Below, in pieces: positions 1-12,700 of a stretch of 64,000 nt of DNA; the first letter of the stretch is position 1; each line of letters opens with the position of its first letter. Where the stretch lies: assembly GCF_932276165.1 (NCBI RefSeq), contig NC_064012.1, forward strand, positions 14,515,501 through 14,579,500, in the 5' to 3' direction. Both the position numbers and the translations under genes were made by a program. The DNA is from Plutella xylostella (Eukaryota > Arthropoda > Insecta > Lepidoptera > Plutellidae). Under the pieces are notes generated by a model. It did not search any database, had not been told where the DNA came from, and worked only from the letters and a program-made list of their open reading frames with translations.

Positions 1-280
1 AAAGGAGACTATCATACATCCTGCTCACCCTGAAAAGTCAGCTAAACCTAATCAAAATAATATAATAATAAAAAAGTGTTTGTCACCATCAAGTTAAGAA
101 GCCTCTAGTACGGGTTTTTCAATTAAAGAAATCGATAAATATTTACGTTCCTTTGTTATCTACATACATTATAATGTCAAAAGTTTCAGAAAACAAAATC
201 TTGTGTAGCTTTCGATACACAATCAAATCTGTCAAAGACGCACATCGTATGGCCGCAACCTAAACACGAACTCCGAAGCC

Positions 281-399
281 GAATGGTACAGTCAGCTAAG
301 TATATAAGTAGCTATTCAATTTTGTACCTCGTATATAGGTACATAGGGATAGGTACCTCCTAAGAGAGTAAGCTACTTATGAAACTGACTGCACCATTC
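281..399. mobile_element. MITE family C, copy 1
   Basis: GAATGGTACAGTCAGCTAAG at the left and GACTGCACCATTC at the right form the TIR. Both inner ends have AAGTAGCT. Related copies are at 4.1, 20.7 and 56.3 kb. Confidence 0.72.
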
Positions 400-738
400 A
401 GCTTAACGTACTTAGTGCGTAACTATAGGAGAGAAATAATAATAGCAACCCACTTTCTTAGGAAATAGGGCACAGCATTAAAAAGAATCTTTATCATCTT
501 CCGTCTGACCCGTTTCCGATGGGACCTTAACAATGGACCATAGTACTCAACAGATTATCATTATGTTCTTTGTTGTATTCAACCTCGAAAAAGTTCGGGT
601 CTTCTGATGGCAAATGTGATTGATTGAAATTACAATGGGACATCGATAGTAAACGTTATACTTTGGACGTTAGTTAAAGCGCAGGTCACACCGCCAGCTA
701 GCGAGTGAGCGAGCATCGTTAGACGTCTCCTACATAGA

Positions 739-949
739 TCCTAACTAATATTATAAATGCGAAAGTTACTGTGTGTGTCTGTCTGTCTGTATGTTACTCT
801 TTCACGCCAAAACTACTGAACGGATTTTAATAAAATTTCGTATACATATGGTATAGGACCTTGGAAAGAATTTAACATAGGCTATTTTTTATCCCGAAAT
901 TCCCACGGGATTTTTTTTAAGGCGAAGCGAAGCTCACGGGATGAGCTAG
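739..949 (+). mobile_element. Non-autonomous Helitron, 211 bp
   Basis: Begins TCCTAACTAATATTATAAAT and ends GATGAGCTAG, between A (738) and T (950), as Helitrons insert. GGCGAAGCGAAGCTCACGGG before the end can form the 3' hairpin. A TCTG microsatellite lies inside. Confidence 0.85.
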
Positions 950-1734
950 TACTACATAATATGTATCAATATAATAGGTAAAAAGTACAGAAGTTCTGCA
1001 CCGATAGGTAGTTACTTAGATTTTAAATTTAAAGTACCTACCTCAAAGACGCCTAAATTGTTTCCGCCATAATCGGCCATTTTTAATGTTTGTGAAAAAC
1101 GCTTTCAAGCAGAAGTAAGGATTTGTGACAGTTAACAAAATGTCAGTTTTTAGCTATGTTTTGTATCTAGTTCGTATATCGTTAATGTAAGGTAAAGCTA
1201 CAGCATATCACATAACAGATTTCTGCCTTCCGTCGCAGAAGCCGCGCGTAGGTGACCGGTATTCCCGCACGGCTCACCTTGCCGCGCAATATCCGGCCAT
1301 CTCAATTGCAATTGTTGCAAACTGCTGTCCCAACGTTGCATCGGATCGTAAATCTGCACGTGCTGAGTTCTGCACTTTACACATGGGCAGTACGCTATTC
1401 GTGGCTGAAAAGTTCAGTTATGTCTTAGATTAACAATATACGAGCAAGATGGAGTTTCAGTTCAAAAGAAACGTCTCGTAAAATAACACCGCACTTCTGC
1501 CAGTTTTAGAATTACTTCGGTTAGAAGATATGTGACTTCATTCATTAATACAATAGTTTTCATCAGGTTGAACTTAAAACGGTTTGACAGTAAACCAAAT
1601 GCGGACAGTCTTTTTGATTTGTTTTTGCATGTGACACACAATCTAGTTCGTATATTGTTAATCTAAAACTTATGTCGGTGATCGTCGCGATCGAACTGCT
1701 AAACTAGGGTCTGTCATTGTGAGTAGGATTTTCA
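950..1734. other. Non-coding, nothing recognised
   Basis: AT-rich single-copy-looking sequence, with a GC-richer patch at 1220-1300. No ORF, TIR pair or splice-supported exon. Confidence 0.5.
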
Positions 1735-2238
1735 GGGCCAAATTCACGGGTTACATAGAAATCTAAGTTTTATTAAACTATGATTTCATTAATCACGATT
1801 GCCGATTTCGTCTAACTGCGTTTAGAGTAACCTGAAACTCATCGGTGCAATTTTAAGCTCGTTTACGTAACCGGTGTTTCAGCCACAGACGAGCCGGCAA
1901 CACTGAAATGCGTTTAGTTCTTGCGTCGCGCCGTACATACTTTTTGCGTATTTTGATTTCGAGCAATGGAGTAACAAAATGTTTTGATAGATTATAAAAT
2001 AAAATAAAAATATATGTCGTTGTCAGTTAGTTTTTATTTGCTCAGTGGTTTGCTTCTATAACTGCGTTTAGGAACGCTAACTAGCCAATTTATATCAGTT
2101 AGAGCTGTAACTGCGTTTTTCTCTAATCTAGTTTAATATCGGCCGGTGAAAATAGAAATGAGTGATAAGCTCGTTTAGAGCATAAACTGCGTTTTCGAGC
2201 CTTCTAACCACGTTTAATAACTTCGGTGAATTTGGCCC
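1735..2238. mobile_element. 504-bp MITE with TCA target duplication
   Basis: Perfect 13-bp TIR GGGCCAAATTCAC at both ends, flanked by TCA (1732-1734, 2239-2241). It contains at least five spaced copies of an AACTGCGTTTA-like word, possibly transposase-binding sites. The 3-bp TSD suggests PIF/Harbinger or a CACTA-like group; the superfamily is unproven. Confidence 0.8.
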
Positions 2239-2241
2239 TCA

Positions 2242-3985
2242 GTGAGATAAAGAGCGTCAGTCGCTAAATGTTTAGGGTACACCCGACCGTTTTGTGTAAA
2301 CAAACTAAGATATTGCGATTGGAGTCACCTCCCGTATTCTGCTTGTCTTGTTAACATTATCGCGATAACGCGTCGATCACTCTTACTATTTCGATCACTG
2401 GATGCCTCGTTATCGTTAGCAACATGTCCAGATAAGGACAGGTGGCACTAATTGCATTTTTTTTGTTTCAGCTTAATCGTGACGAGAAAGAAAATGGCGC
2501 CACGAATAGTCTTATTGGTCGTTTAGTTACTATCATAACAAACTATTTATTATATTATTTACATACCCCGAGTAGGTATGTACTAAGTTGCATTACTGCA
2601 ACAACTTATCGCCATGTTACGATAAAAGAAAAAATCGTGGGAATAAAAATGCACATGAAGAATAAGCACATTTAGAAACGTGAGCCCACTAAGGCACTTC
2701 AACAGCATGGTGGGAAATGCTGCCGCTTCACGGGTTTTTAACTAAGTATGTAGATAAACATCAATTGTGACGTGATATAGATCGCGATTCGTCATAAATA
2801 GTTAGGTAAATAGGCGCTGTGATTGGAGGAACGCAGATTAAAACTAGTTTATCGATCTCGAAAACAGACCCGTGCCGCGGCAGCTGGTAGGTACGTACCA
2901 GCTTAGGAGGCAGTCAGGACCAAGAGTCCATTTGAATTAACAAGTTGCAAGAAAATACACCCCTACATAACATATGCGAGTAATACAAAAACCCCTTACA
3001 CACACTGAGACGTACTGAATCCACCGCTCTAATACCTAGGTCTGATTTAAAACACCCTACACGCGGCGACCGCAACGACCTAGATTCGTTGAAAAGAGGC
3101 TCCTTACTTGCCTCCATATATCATGCCGTTCGTTGGGTAAATATCACACACATACCACATAGTTTCAAACCATGTGCGAAACATCTATGTCAATAATTAT
3201 TTGTATTAGTTTGCACACAAGGGCCACAAATTGCTCGGGATTTTTTTTCCGAAAGTTTCGACTCACCCCTTAACTTTACCTTTTATTAGAAATGAATGTG
3301 TTCCTATCTAATAGTGACGTGTGTACGGTAGGTAAGTACCTAAAGTGAGCTTTAAAAGATTAGAGAAATTAAACTTTTTGCTTGATACGGTTTTATGTTT
3401 TATCTGCCAACTTTATGTTGGATTTTTTGTGCATATTATTATTTTACCAAAATATCGGCGCTTCACTTCGGCCCTTTGCTCCCCAGCGGAGATTGGGAAT
3501 AAATAAAATAATTTTTACTATTTTCATCAATGATTTTAAAAGGAAGGATACGCCCGTCAGAACGTTTTGTCAAAAGAAAATGACCCCCGCGCGCTGGCCC
3601 TAATTCATACAAATTATGACAGATTTCTAAGATTTTAGCGCCAACGCAAGGGTGTCATTTTCTACTGCGGTTGGGCCTGTCCTTACGCAAGTAGTATATA
3701 AGTCAATGATTTTCATTATTATATAAAAATGTCATTTAAAAGTTGGTGCCTTATTTCACGTGAAACCCGTGGCATTGGCCACAAAAAGGACTGAATGGTG
3801 AAAGGAAAATGAAAAACTCCCTTTGACGGCTCATCGACTTATTTTAAGCCACAAAGATTTTTAACAAAATAAAATCAGAATTTCAGAATATATTTTTTAA
3901 TCCTTAATAATATCAGTTAAGTATGTGCTTTTTCTGCTTTTTACGTTAAGATTTTACCTTTGATACTACGTTTCTGCTCCCAAAG
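2242..3985. other. Non-coding, intronic or intergenic
   Basis: Apart from a SINE fragment at 2671, nothing is supported. Two ORFs of 67-77 codons are low-complexity. A short inverted pair (AGAAAATGACCCCC at 3576, GGTGTCATTTTCT at 3650) may be a small fold-back. Confidence 0.5.
2671..2735 (+). repeat. SINE S2 3' fragment
   Basis: GTGAGCCCACTAAGGC and CATGGTGGGAAATG match the 3' half of S2 at 19.77-19.81 kb with several changes. Confidence 0.55.
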
Positions 3986-4054
3986 CTGCGCGATGTGAGT
4001 GGACGCGACACTAAACTTTTGTCACGTCTTGGCGTGCGACCCGTGCTAGACCTT
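3986..4054. repeat. MITE family E fragment
   Basis: GCGCGATGTGAGTGGACGCG, then AAACTTTTGTCACGTCTTGG and CCGTGCTAGACCTTCT match the right half of family E. Confidence 0.65.
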
Positions 4055-4064
4055 CTAATCCCCG

Positions 4065-4224
4065 ATAGTACTAAGTATATCGTAGATACACCAACTTACA
4101 TAACAATACACTACACTTTTGTACCTTGTCAAAGTACTTACATAACAAACCGTCAATATTTAAAAAAGCAGTATGCGAGTTTGACAAGATACAAAAGTAC
4201 AGCTACTTATGCAGCTGACTGTAC
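4065..4224. mobile_element. MITE family C, copy 2
   Basis: The right end AGCTACTTATGCAGCTGACT then GTAC is intact, and TTTTGTACCTTGTCAAAGTA is shared with the copy at 56.3 kb. The left end is degraded. Confidence 0.65.
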
Positions 4225-4949
4225 ATTATCATACAGGCAATTTTAGGGCAATTAGTGATAACAGACTATTGTCAAGTGCACTTCATTAGAGCCTATTGTG
4301 ACGTGAAGTGTTGTTGGGCCATAAATTAGCAGTTTGGAAAACTGTATACCTACGGTATGACGGCCATGAAAAAAGGTCATTTTACGCGTTGAATAAAATT
4401 GTAAAAAACGAATAGGTGTAAGCGATTCAAATTGTTTTGTAAATGGACTCCAATTTTGTAAACACAAGACGATCGGAATGACTGCTGATCGATCATTGAT
4501 AAAATTTCATCCTATACAAAAAATGACATTCTCCATAGTAAAGAGTCACGTAACCAACAAAGTTTCTATGGAAAATGAATATTTTGATGTCGCGAATTTT
4601 GTAATTCTGAATTTAAAATTTTTGCAACACCGTGTAAAAGCCAGCGGCGTTTATATCGCACGTGGATGTTTCGTTCCTTATATTCCTACTGCTTGATACC
4701 TCTCGTCTCTAATACTCGTGTTTCAAGTGTGTTGTTTTGTGTCAAATATTATCTAACCATTTCACTGAGTGGGTTTTCAATGCATCTCGATTACTTGTAC
4801 CTATGTACATTTAGCAAGTAACAATCGCCATTTAATTGAAGTACCTAATATTATATACTTATAATTTATACTACAAAAATATAGAATGAGCTTTCCGACA
4901 TATTCTGAGTTTCTCATTTATTCACAACCCTGTAGATGTTATAATTTAA

Positions 4950-5557
4950 CGGTCTTATTCATAAAAAACCTTAAAGTAGGTTTACTGAGCTCAATAGCTA
5001 CGGAACACTTTAAGCCTATTTGAGGTTTCATAAAAATCTCTATTCATAATCATTCCGTAAACCTTCAATAACTATAGTGATCCTAATAGATTTCACAGAC
5101 CAAACATTTTGACATTTACCCTATTAAGTTGCCGGTCTGACGAAACCATAAACAAAAATAGCGAAAACTTTCATTTTTTTATCAATCTATGTTAGCCACG
5201 GCGCGGCACTTAAAAAAGTTTACGTTGGCTTAAAGGCGCAGTGGCCAAGCCAAAACCCACAAAAAAAAAAATTAAATTTTTACGTTACCATGGCAACTTA
5301 TTTTCAGCAAATATTAACTCACAACAAATGTCAAATCGTCAATAAAGCAGAACAGCTGTTGACCGGCCGCCATGTTTTTGTACAATAGGAGGTTTACGGA
5401 AGGTGTATAGTAGGGTCCAGCCAACTTTAGCATATCAAGGTTTTACGAATCAGTTGGAGAGTTCTTTAGCGCTATTGATCGTTTATGAATAAAGTTTTTT
5501 TGACATTTGCTTATAGCAGGCCTATAGGTCTCCCGTAACTTTTTATGAATAAGACCG
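4950..5557. mobile_element. 608-bp PIF/Harbinger-type MITE
   Basis: TIR CGGTCTTATTCATAAAA at both ends, TSD TAA (4947-4949, 5558-5560). Subterminal inverted words include CCGTAAACCTT and its complement. Non-coding. Confidence 0.85.
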
Positions 5558-5560
5558 TAA

Positions 5561-6527
5561 CTCACTACGTTGACTTTTGCCAAGAAGCCAACTTTCATTA
5601 TTACAATATAATTTATAAACTTGAGATAAAAATTCTCATATAAATCATCGATCACACATATATATCCGATTATTTATTGTCGTTATAAATTATGATTAGT
5701 TCTTGAAATGCAAAGATTTCCAACAAAGTAAAAGGTCATAAACCGACAAAGATTACATAGAGATAAAAATGAAATTACTACACTTTTTTTTGTAATCACA
5801 ATTTCGCAAATCTACACCGACAATAATTCATAAGACATTGACCTCAACGTTTTTTTATCGAGGCTTAGCAGTTGTTTACCTGTAAATAGCACGATAATTT
5901 TTAAGCCATTGCAAAGATTATATTTTAAACAACTTGGCCCACAATTATTGCAAAAGGTTTCGTAAATAGTTTTAGAATGTATCGTATATGAAGTTATAAG
6001 GAAATCTGTTCAGTTAATAAATATGCGATTGTTTGTTCATAATTAATACACCTTGTCTGTAAACAAGCATCCATTATCATCACCCTATGTACATTCCGGT
6101 AAGTCTGATGGGTATTACATATTAGTAGCCCATGTAGCAACTCAGAACATAGCCTTCAACAGCATCCCTCACGTAGTCACTAAAGACTATCTAGATTTGG
6201 ACTTTCTAATACATCTGTCAGTTCTTCGTAACCACACGGCTACTCTTCTACTATTTAAGGTTCCTAGTTCGAATTCACACTTTGAAATGTCCAATATTGC
6301 ACCGACCTATCACGCTGACTATACACAATCACAAACAGATACAAAATTAGCATCAAACACGGAATTTTCTGTAATACACACACGCGCAAACAATCGTATC
6401 TCAGACATGAAGGGACAGATAAAACTTCCTCGTCACACCTCATTTGCATATTAAATACCCAGTGATGAGCAAACAAGTCACTGTAAACACACCGAAACGC
6501 CTTTTTTATTCGAATTCGAATTCTAAC
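5561..6527. other. Intron sequence after exon 7 of the unrecognised gene
   Basis: ORFs at 6053-6454 (plus) and 6264-6689 (minus) cover this stretch. The second only contains exon 7 read through into its intron. No other exon is supported. Confidence 0.5.
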
Positions 6528-6701
6528 CTTGTCATAGTGTTTGAGCTGCTGCTGTAGATGCTTTTCAGCGACGAGTCTGATGCCGCTGAGCTCCAGCGAG
6601 CGAGGGTCGAGGGATCTGCTCCGTGGCTTCTCCGAGTAAAACTCCACCTCATCCCGCTTCCCCTTCCGCCACTTGAAGTAGTTGGCCATGTCACTACACT
6701 G
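6528..6701 (-). CDS. Exon 7 of the unrecognised gene (last exon in the window)
   Basis: Acceptor CTACAACAG|CAGTGT and donor GACAAG|GTTAGA. The 58 codons read QCSDMANYFKWRKGKRDEVE, then SLELSGIRLVAEKHLQQQLK. It is phase 0, matching the end of exon 6. The ATG at 6687-6689 has a good context (gtgacATGG), so an alternative promoter with a shorter isoform starting MANYFKW is also possible. Confidence 0.65.
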
Positions 6702-9700
6702 CTGTTGTAGGTGGTAAACAAACTACATGTTGTGTGGGCACATGCGCGCGCGGAGCTGGCTAGACCGCGGCCCGCGCACTGCGGACCGGTGTTGTGCGCC
6801 GCCATACATCACGAGACTAAATTATGCAACAGAGTACCTGAGCACCGAAACTCACGGCTGATTCTGGTGGCAAAAAACCACTCGGGCTCACTCAAAGGTT
6901 GCGGATAGGTAATCGGCGGTACTATTGCGAATGTAACTTGTGGAATTTTAAACTGTAAATCAAACGTCAACTGTCATGTTTCTGACAGACGTCGCAATTG
7001 TTTTTTAGACTGTTACTTCAAAAGTTTAATCCAAACTACATCAGGTAAGTAATATTTTAATAACAATAATTTGTTTTCCACTAACGTTACTTTTCACTGA
7101 AAACAGTTTTTCGTTCACCCAGCCAGTGTTCGTAGATAGACTGATTGCCTCACACGTGATGTGTTGCTACAACGATGCGATATGTCACGATAAACGTCCG
7201 TAAGTTTCTGCGCGAAGGCAGACAAACACGATAGTTTTACTCGCCGCTATCTCGCGATTTCAATTGCCAGAGGCAAGTGGCGCGATTAGAGATAACTAAG
7301 AGAATATATTACGACAGATATTGTGTCCGAAAAACTATTTCCACTACGTTTATCTTAATAATAGTACTTATCGAGAGAGAAAAATTCGAACATATAACTG
7401 AATTTTCCAAACTTTTATAATCATCATCAGGATGTAATGTTTGTACCACACAGCACTGTTTAGAATCACTTATCTGTCAATCACCAGTCAAATTCATATA
7501 AATTGTGTCAGTTTTGACAGATAAGCAATGCTGGATTGGAAATGTACCTAAGACTTTTCCCAAAAAGCGGCAGCCTGCATTCTCTCCTCAGCTATCCTAA
7601 TACAGATTATGATCGGATAATTGCAAACATTTTAGTTCAATGAATGATGAACTTGAACTTGGTACAACCATGAAATGAATGATCAGCGTCCAGCTGAACT
7701 AATGAGGTAATTGTGCGTGCAGCGACTCTATTGTGGGTTCCATTCCTATTTAGCATGTATTTGAAATTATACATGTGTGTAGTGTGTTTACAATAATTGA
7801 ACATACACATAAAACATTGAAACAAGCACAATAGTACAAATCAATTAGGTTTTTATCACGTGAATCAAAATATACAGCAAAATTTGTGACGATAGTCAAG
7901 TCGGGCTACAGTCGGGATTTATATGGTACCTACCTAGTTTTTACTTTTGTACCATACAAAAGTTTATAATAAACTTCTGTAAGTCGAGTAGCGAGAGGAG
8001 TTTAAGGGTTGTAGATTTCCTATAGTAATTATTGCATAGTAATGTAAATTATAGTACCTAATAGTTAAAACATTTGTGACCAAAAAAATTACATGTTTTA
8101 GTACACAAATAATTTAACTTTGGCTCCTAATTAGCTAAACAAAAACATGAACGACCTAATTAGTTTTTTTCGCGAAGTCATTTTGGGGTACAATTTGCGC
8201 CATTGATAAAGTAAACGGTGGACTTAGCATGACAAACCGACGGCAATCTGTTTAATTATGTTATTATTTATGTTTCGTATGAGAGAAAAACTAAGGCCGC
8301 AGGCACGAAGGTAAACACTGCTGTACTATCTATCTACATAATGTACAATGTAGGTACACATGATATATTTTTTAAGAAATTGAAAGAGAAAAAGTTTCAT
8401 TGACATAGCACTAAATTATTTAGGGGCCGTCCATTAATCACGTGAGGCTCAAAAGGGGGGGGAGGGGATACGGAAAACCTCACGAAACATCACGTGGGGG
8501 GAGGGGGGGGTCTCGTTAGATATCACGTGTATTAATTTTTTGCCAAAAAGCGCTAGGTATTTCTAAACCGAAATTTTTGCGCCGTTAAAAATTTTGGTTT
8601 ACTGTATTACCTTGAATGACTCGCCCGCCCGCCGTTGCGTTTCAATTCAAAACGCAATTTTCGTTATATTTTTTCTAGTCAAAAATAGCCTTTACATAGA
8701 CTCCCAAAAAATACACGTGATCCAAGGGGGGGGAGGGGGGTTGGTCACAAACCTCACCAAATATCACCAGGGGGGAGGGGGGGGGGTCAAAAAATGAGAA
8801 AAACGACCTCACGTGATTAATGGACGGCCCCTTATGCCGCTATTACAAATTATTAGCTTATTGCCGCCGTCTGCATTATTTAAGTACTTACGTACAATTA
8901 AACAGCGCATCGGAATATTAACAACCAAAAACATCCTAACTAATATTATAAATGCGAAAGTAACTGTGTCTGTCTGTCTTTCTGTCTGTCTGTCTGTCTG
9001 TCTGTCTGTTACTCTTTCACGCCAAAACTACTGAACGGATTTGAATGAAATTTGGTATACATATGGTCTAGACCGTGAGAAAGAACATAGGCTACTTTTT
9101 ATCCCGGAATTCCCACGGGAAAACTTTTTAAGGCGAAGCGAAGCTCGCGGGAACAGCTAGTAAATATATATTTTTTAAATTTTGTATGAAATGTTTGAAA
9201 AAAATGTGGTCATTTGGTGACGGAATTTTGTGAGTGGAACTTTTTCATAACTCGCGAGAGTCGCGAGTGTATCAATTGGTGAACAATCATCTTTCCGCTG
9301 TTTACAAAAACCTCTTTTATGTATCGATTTGTATCAGCAAATTTTGGAGGTTACTGAATCCGTCTAGACACCAGAATTTTCATTATGAATATGGGTACTT
9401 CTTTTCCATGACAATGTTATCTGTATGTAGTAATATTTGATCTGAGATACTATGGTATGATTTTCATAACATTGCCGCAAGGCCATCGCCCCCTGTGTGC
9501 TTAGTGTAAGTTTTTACGTTTACGTATACTTTGCTATGGTTATCGTATTCTGACATATAATGTGCTCTAGCGCAAACTTTAATCAAACTGTTACGGAAAA
9601 ATATAGTATGATGTACAAAGTGGAGCCACTAGCAAAAACTACCATGGTGAACCGTTTGACAGGAAAAGTAAGCAGATGACAGAAAAAACGTAAAGTTGCC

Positions 9701-12700
9701 ACTGTGCGAAGAGCCTTAGATATTATGTGGTGGCATGTCATTATTGTTTTTTACTTGAGTGTGTTATTATAATCATTATTTACCGTAAACATGTAAATGC
9801 CAAGCTATTTCTGACTTTGTATCAGTGAAGTGGCAATAGTCGAGTGATTGATTCAAGTCTAAATCAATGAATAATATTATGCGATAATGTCTGCCAAGTA
9901 AACAACTTTTCTACGTTGATAAAGATGTTTCAGATAATGCGAGTACATAGTGTGAATTAATTAATTCAAGCTATAATTTTCTCACATGAAGGTCATAAAT
10001 TATTATCATTATCAACATGATCATGTCCTCTTCAACTCTACGGGTGCTTACATAGAGAATCGAGTTCCCTGTATCTACCTATACCGGTAACCTGATGATG
10101 ATTATGCGAAAGCGCTCACACACGGAGCATTTCCCGGATTTTTAAATGTCATGAGCGCTTTCGCATAATCAGGTTACCGGTACAGGTAGATACAGGGAAC
10201 CCTATTCTCTATGTAAGCACCCTACCTTCGAAAAACTAAGTTCCGGAGCGTTCCTGACCTAACCGCGACTATATCTCGTACTTGTGTTCCATTAAACGTA
10301 CCGACGTTGCATGACAGCTCTCGTTTTTGTAAAGACGGGTAATGAAACATTCCCGCTCCATTTCTCGCACCTCAAAGTGCGCATTGGCCAAGTTAAGTGG
10401 TTCCCTGTGTACGTGACATTGACCTTATAAGCTTAGTGTTACTTATTGACATTGACTGCATATAAATTTGTTGTTTATGTGATAGAAGTTACCTACGTTA
10501 TTTACTATGCTGTAAATTTATAGTGTTCCTGTTTATGCAAAACAAAAGTAATACATTCAAGGTCTTGGATGTGCCCGTAAAATGGCAATAGGCCCGCCCC
10601 TTATTACATTGGGACTAACATAACACTCTGACGAAAAGTGGGTGCAGCAATGCACCTCTGCCTACCCCGCAAGGGAGTACATTAGTAAAAGGCGTGAGTG
10701 TGTGTGTTGAATGGTATGATATATGGAATGGTAAAATACACGAGCAGAAAAGGGTAATTTAAGTTATTGTTGTTTCATATTTAACCCCAATTTCATAAAT
10801 TTATTACACGGTAACTTCATTTAATAACTCATAATAACCTTTGCTCAGGTTATACTGAAGGCCATTAAGTGCAGTACAAAGTAACAATTTTATAAAAGCT
10901 CCCTGCGGTTTACGTTCCTTTTACCGGCAGAACTCTTTTATTTTCAGCTGTATAAAAGGACGTTCGCTGTTTCCTCTTTACTTAGACAAAGAAGTCGTCT
11001 AGTAATTAAAACATGAAAGAGGCTAGCTAAAGAAAATTATGGAGACAAATTACCCATTATTTCGCCTCGTTAATAATTAATGGAGTCCTATTCTCCGTTG
11101 TAAGACTGCTCATTATTGCTGAGACAGTGATGTAGAAAATTAAACTTATAATGACATAATTTTATGCTTGGTTTTATTTTAGATTTTTGCAGTTTGCGCC
11201 CTAATGGCTAGTTTACACAGTGCGAGCTAGCGTACGAGTCAGCCTTCCGAGTAGCTGCACTGCAGTAACTCGCACTATTTGGACGTAACTTACGAGTAAC
11301 TCGTACGTGCGAGTTGGTCAGTAGCTCACATCTGAGTTACTTCAACATTTTTTGTTTTCACTCGCCTGCTCGCCCGGCAGCAACTCGCCATGACAGCGGC
11401 TCGGCCGTCGCTCGCATCGTTTGGACGCGTTCGGCAGTAGCTCGCCAGTGATATGTTACAGTTAAAACCAAGACATTGGGTAAAAAAGATTATTCCGAAA
11501 AAGGGGTTTTACGATTTGCGGGAAGATTCTCAATCGCTGTCAAACATACACCCTGTAATGCCATCGGCGCCGGTGTTTCGGCGATTGCTCGTTTTCAGAA
11601 GCGAAGTATGCGTTCGTCGATCGAATTGTTGTAGAACTTGTTAACTGCCAGCTATACCCGCATTTACCATACCAAAGAAATCACAAATTTACAAATTCGC
11701 ATTCATTAAACTGTAGTAACTTATTTGCAGTCGATAAAAAATGCCGTGCGCTACCCGTGTCGTGCGGTGGACAAACGACCTAAGGATGATTTTCTACCTC
11801 GTGTATATGCTATGTTTCGTAGCTATGGATATATTTGATATCCACCAATCATATTTATTGGTCCACATAGCATGTCGCTGATAGGACGGTTTTCTTTCAT
11901 ATCATCGCAGCTAAATCATAGCTTCGCTGCACAACATGAATATGCAGAAAGAAAGTTGGAAACTTATAAGCGGTTACTTATCCATACTTTGCCAAACCAG
12001 CGCTGATAAGCGGGAAAAATACCCATAGTAAAGTAAGCGTCTAAAAGTTTCCAGCTTTCTCTCTGTATAAAGGAGAACGTCCAGCGCCGGCTAAACTAAG
12101 TAAGTTTTGCTTAGCTCGCATAGTTGAGCCAGTTTTGCATACATGTGCGTCCACCGCAAACTATGCACTATGTATGAAAAACTGGCTCAACTAAGTACGG
12201 CACTAGCCGATGGATTTCCCTGAAGTATAAACAAAATAACAAATAATCCACTCACAGTTTTCTTCTTATCCGGCGGGTCCGGGCTGGCCTGGCTGCTGGA
12301 TCGTCCTCGGAAGATGTCCATGACCTTCGCCATGGCACTGGGCCGACGCGAGGTTGATGCCGTCACTGTGTGGTAGTACTGTGGACGAGAGGTGTAAGTT
12401 ATTTGATGACCGATTGGTACAGTGGCAGTGGTGTTGAACCTAACTGCTATATCGAAGGTCTCGGGTTCAATTCCCTGCCGGGCTAGATATTTGTTTAAAA
12501 ACGGGTACACTACATAAATCCGAATTACTTGAAAATAACGATTTTTAAAATTACGAATTTCATAATTCCGAATAATTCACAATCCCGAATTTTAAGTTTC
12601 CGAATAACGAAAATCACGAATAGTTAATAAACGAAATTTCAAACAACATATTTATTAAAATGACGAAAGTCAATTTTCCGAATATTATTATTTCGATGTT

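Noticed and set aside
6053..6454. 133-aa plus-strand ORF
   Set aside because: No homology I recognise, poor start context, in an intron-like AT-rich stretch.
6264..6689. 141-aa minus-strand ORF
   Set aside because: Only its first 54 codons are exon 7; the rest follows a canonical donor and is low-complexity intron.
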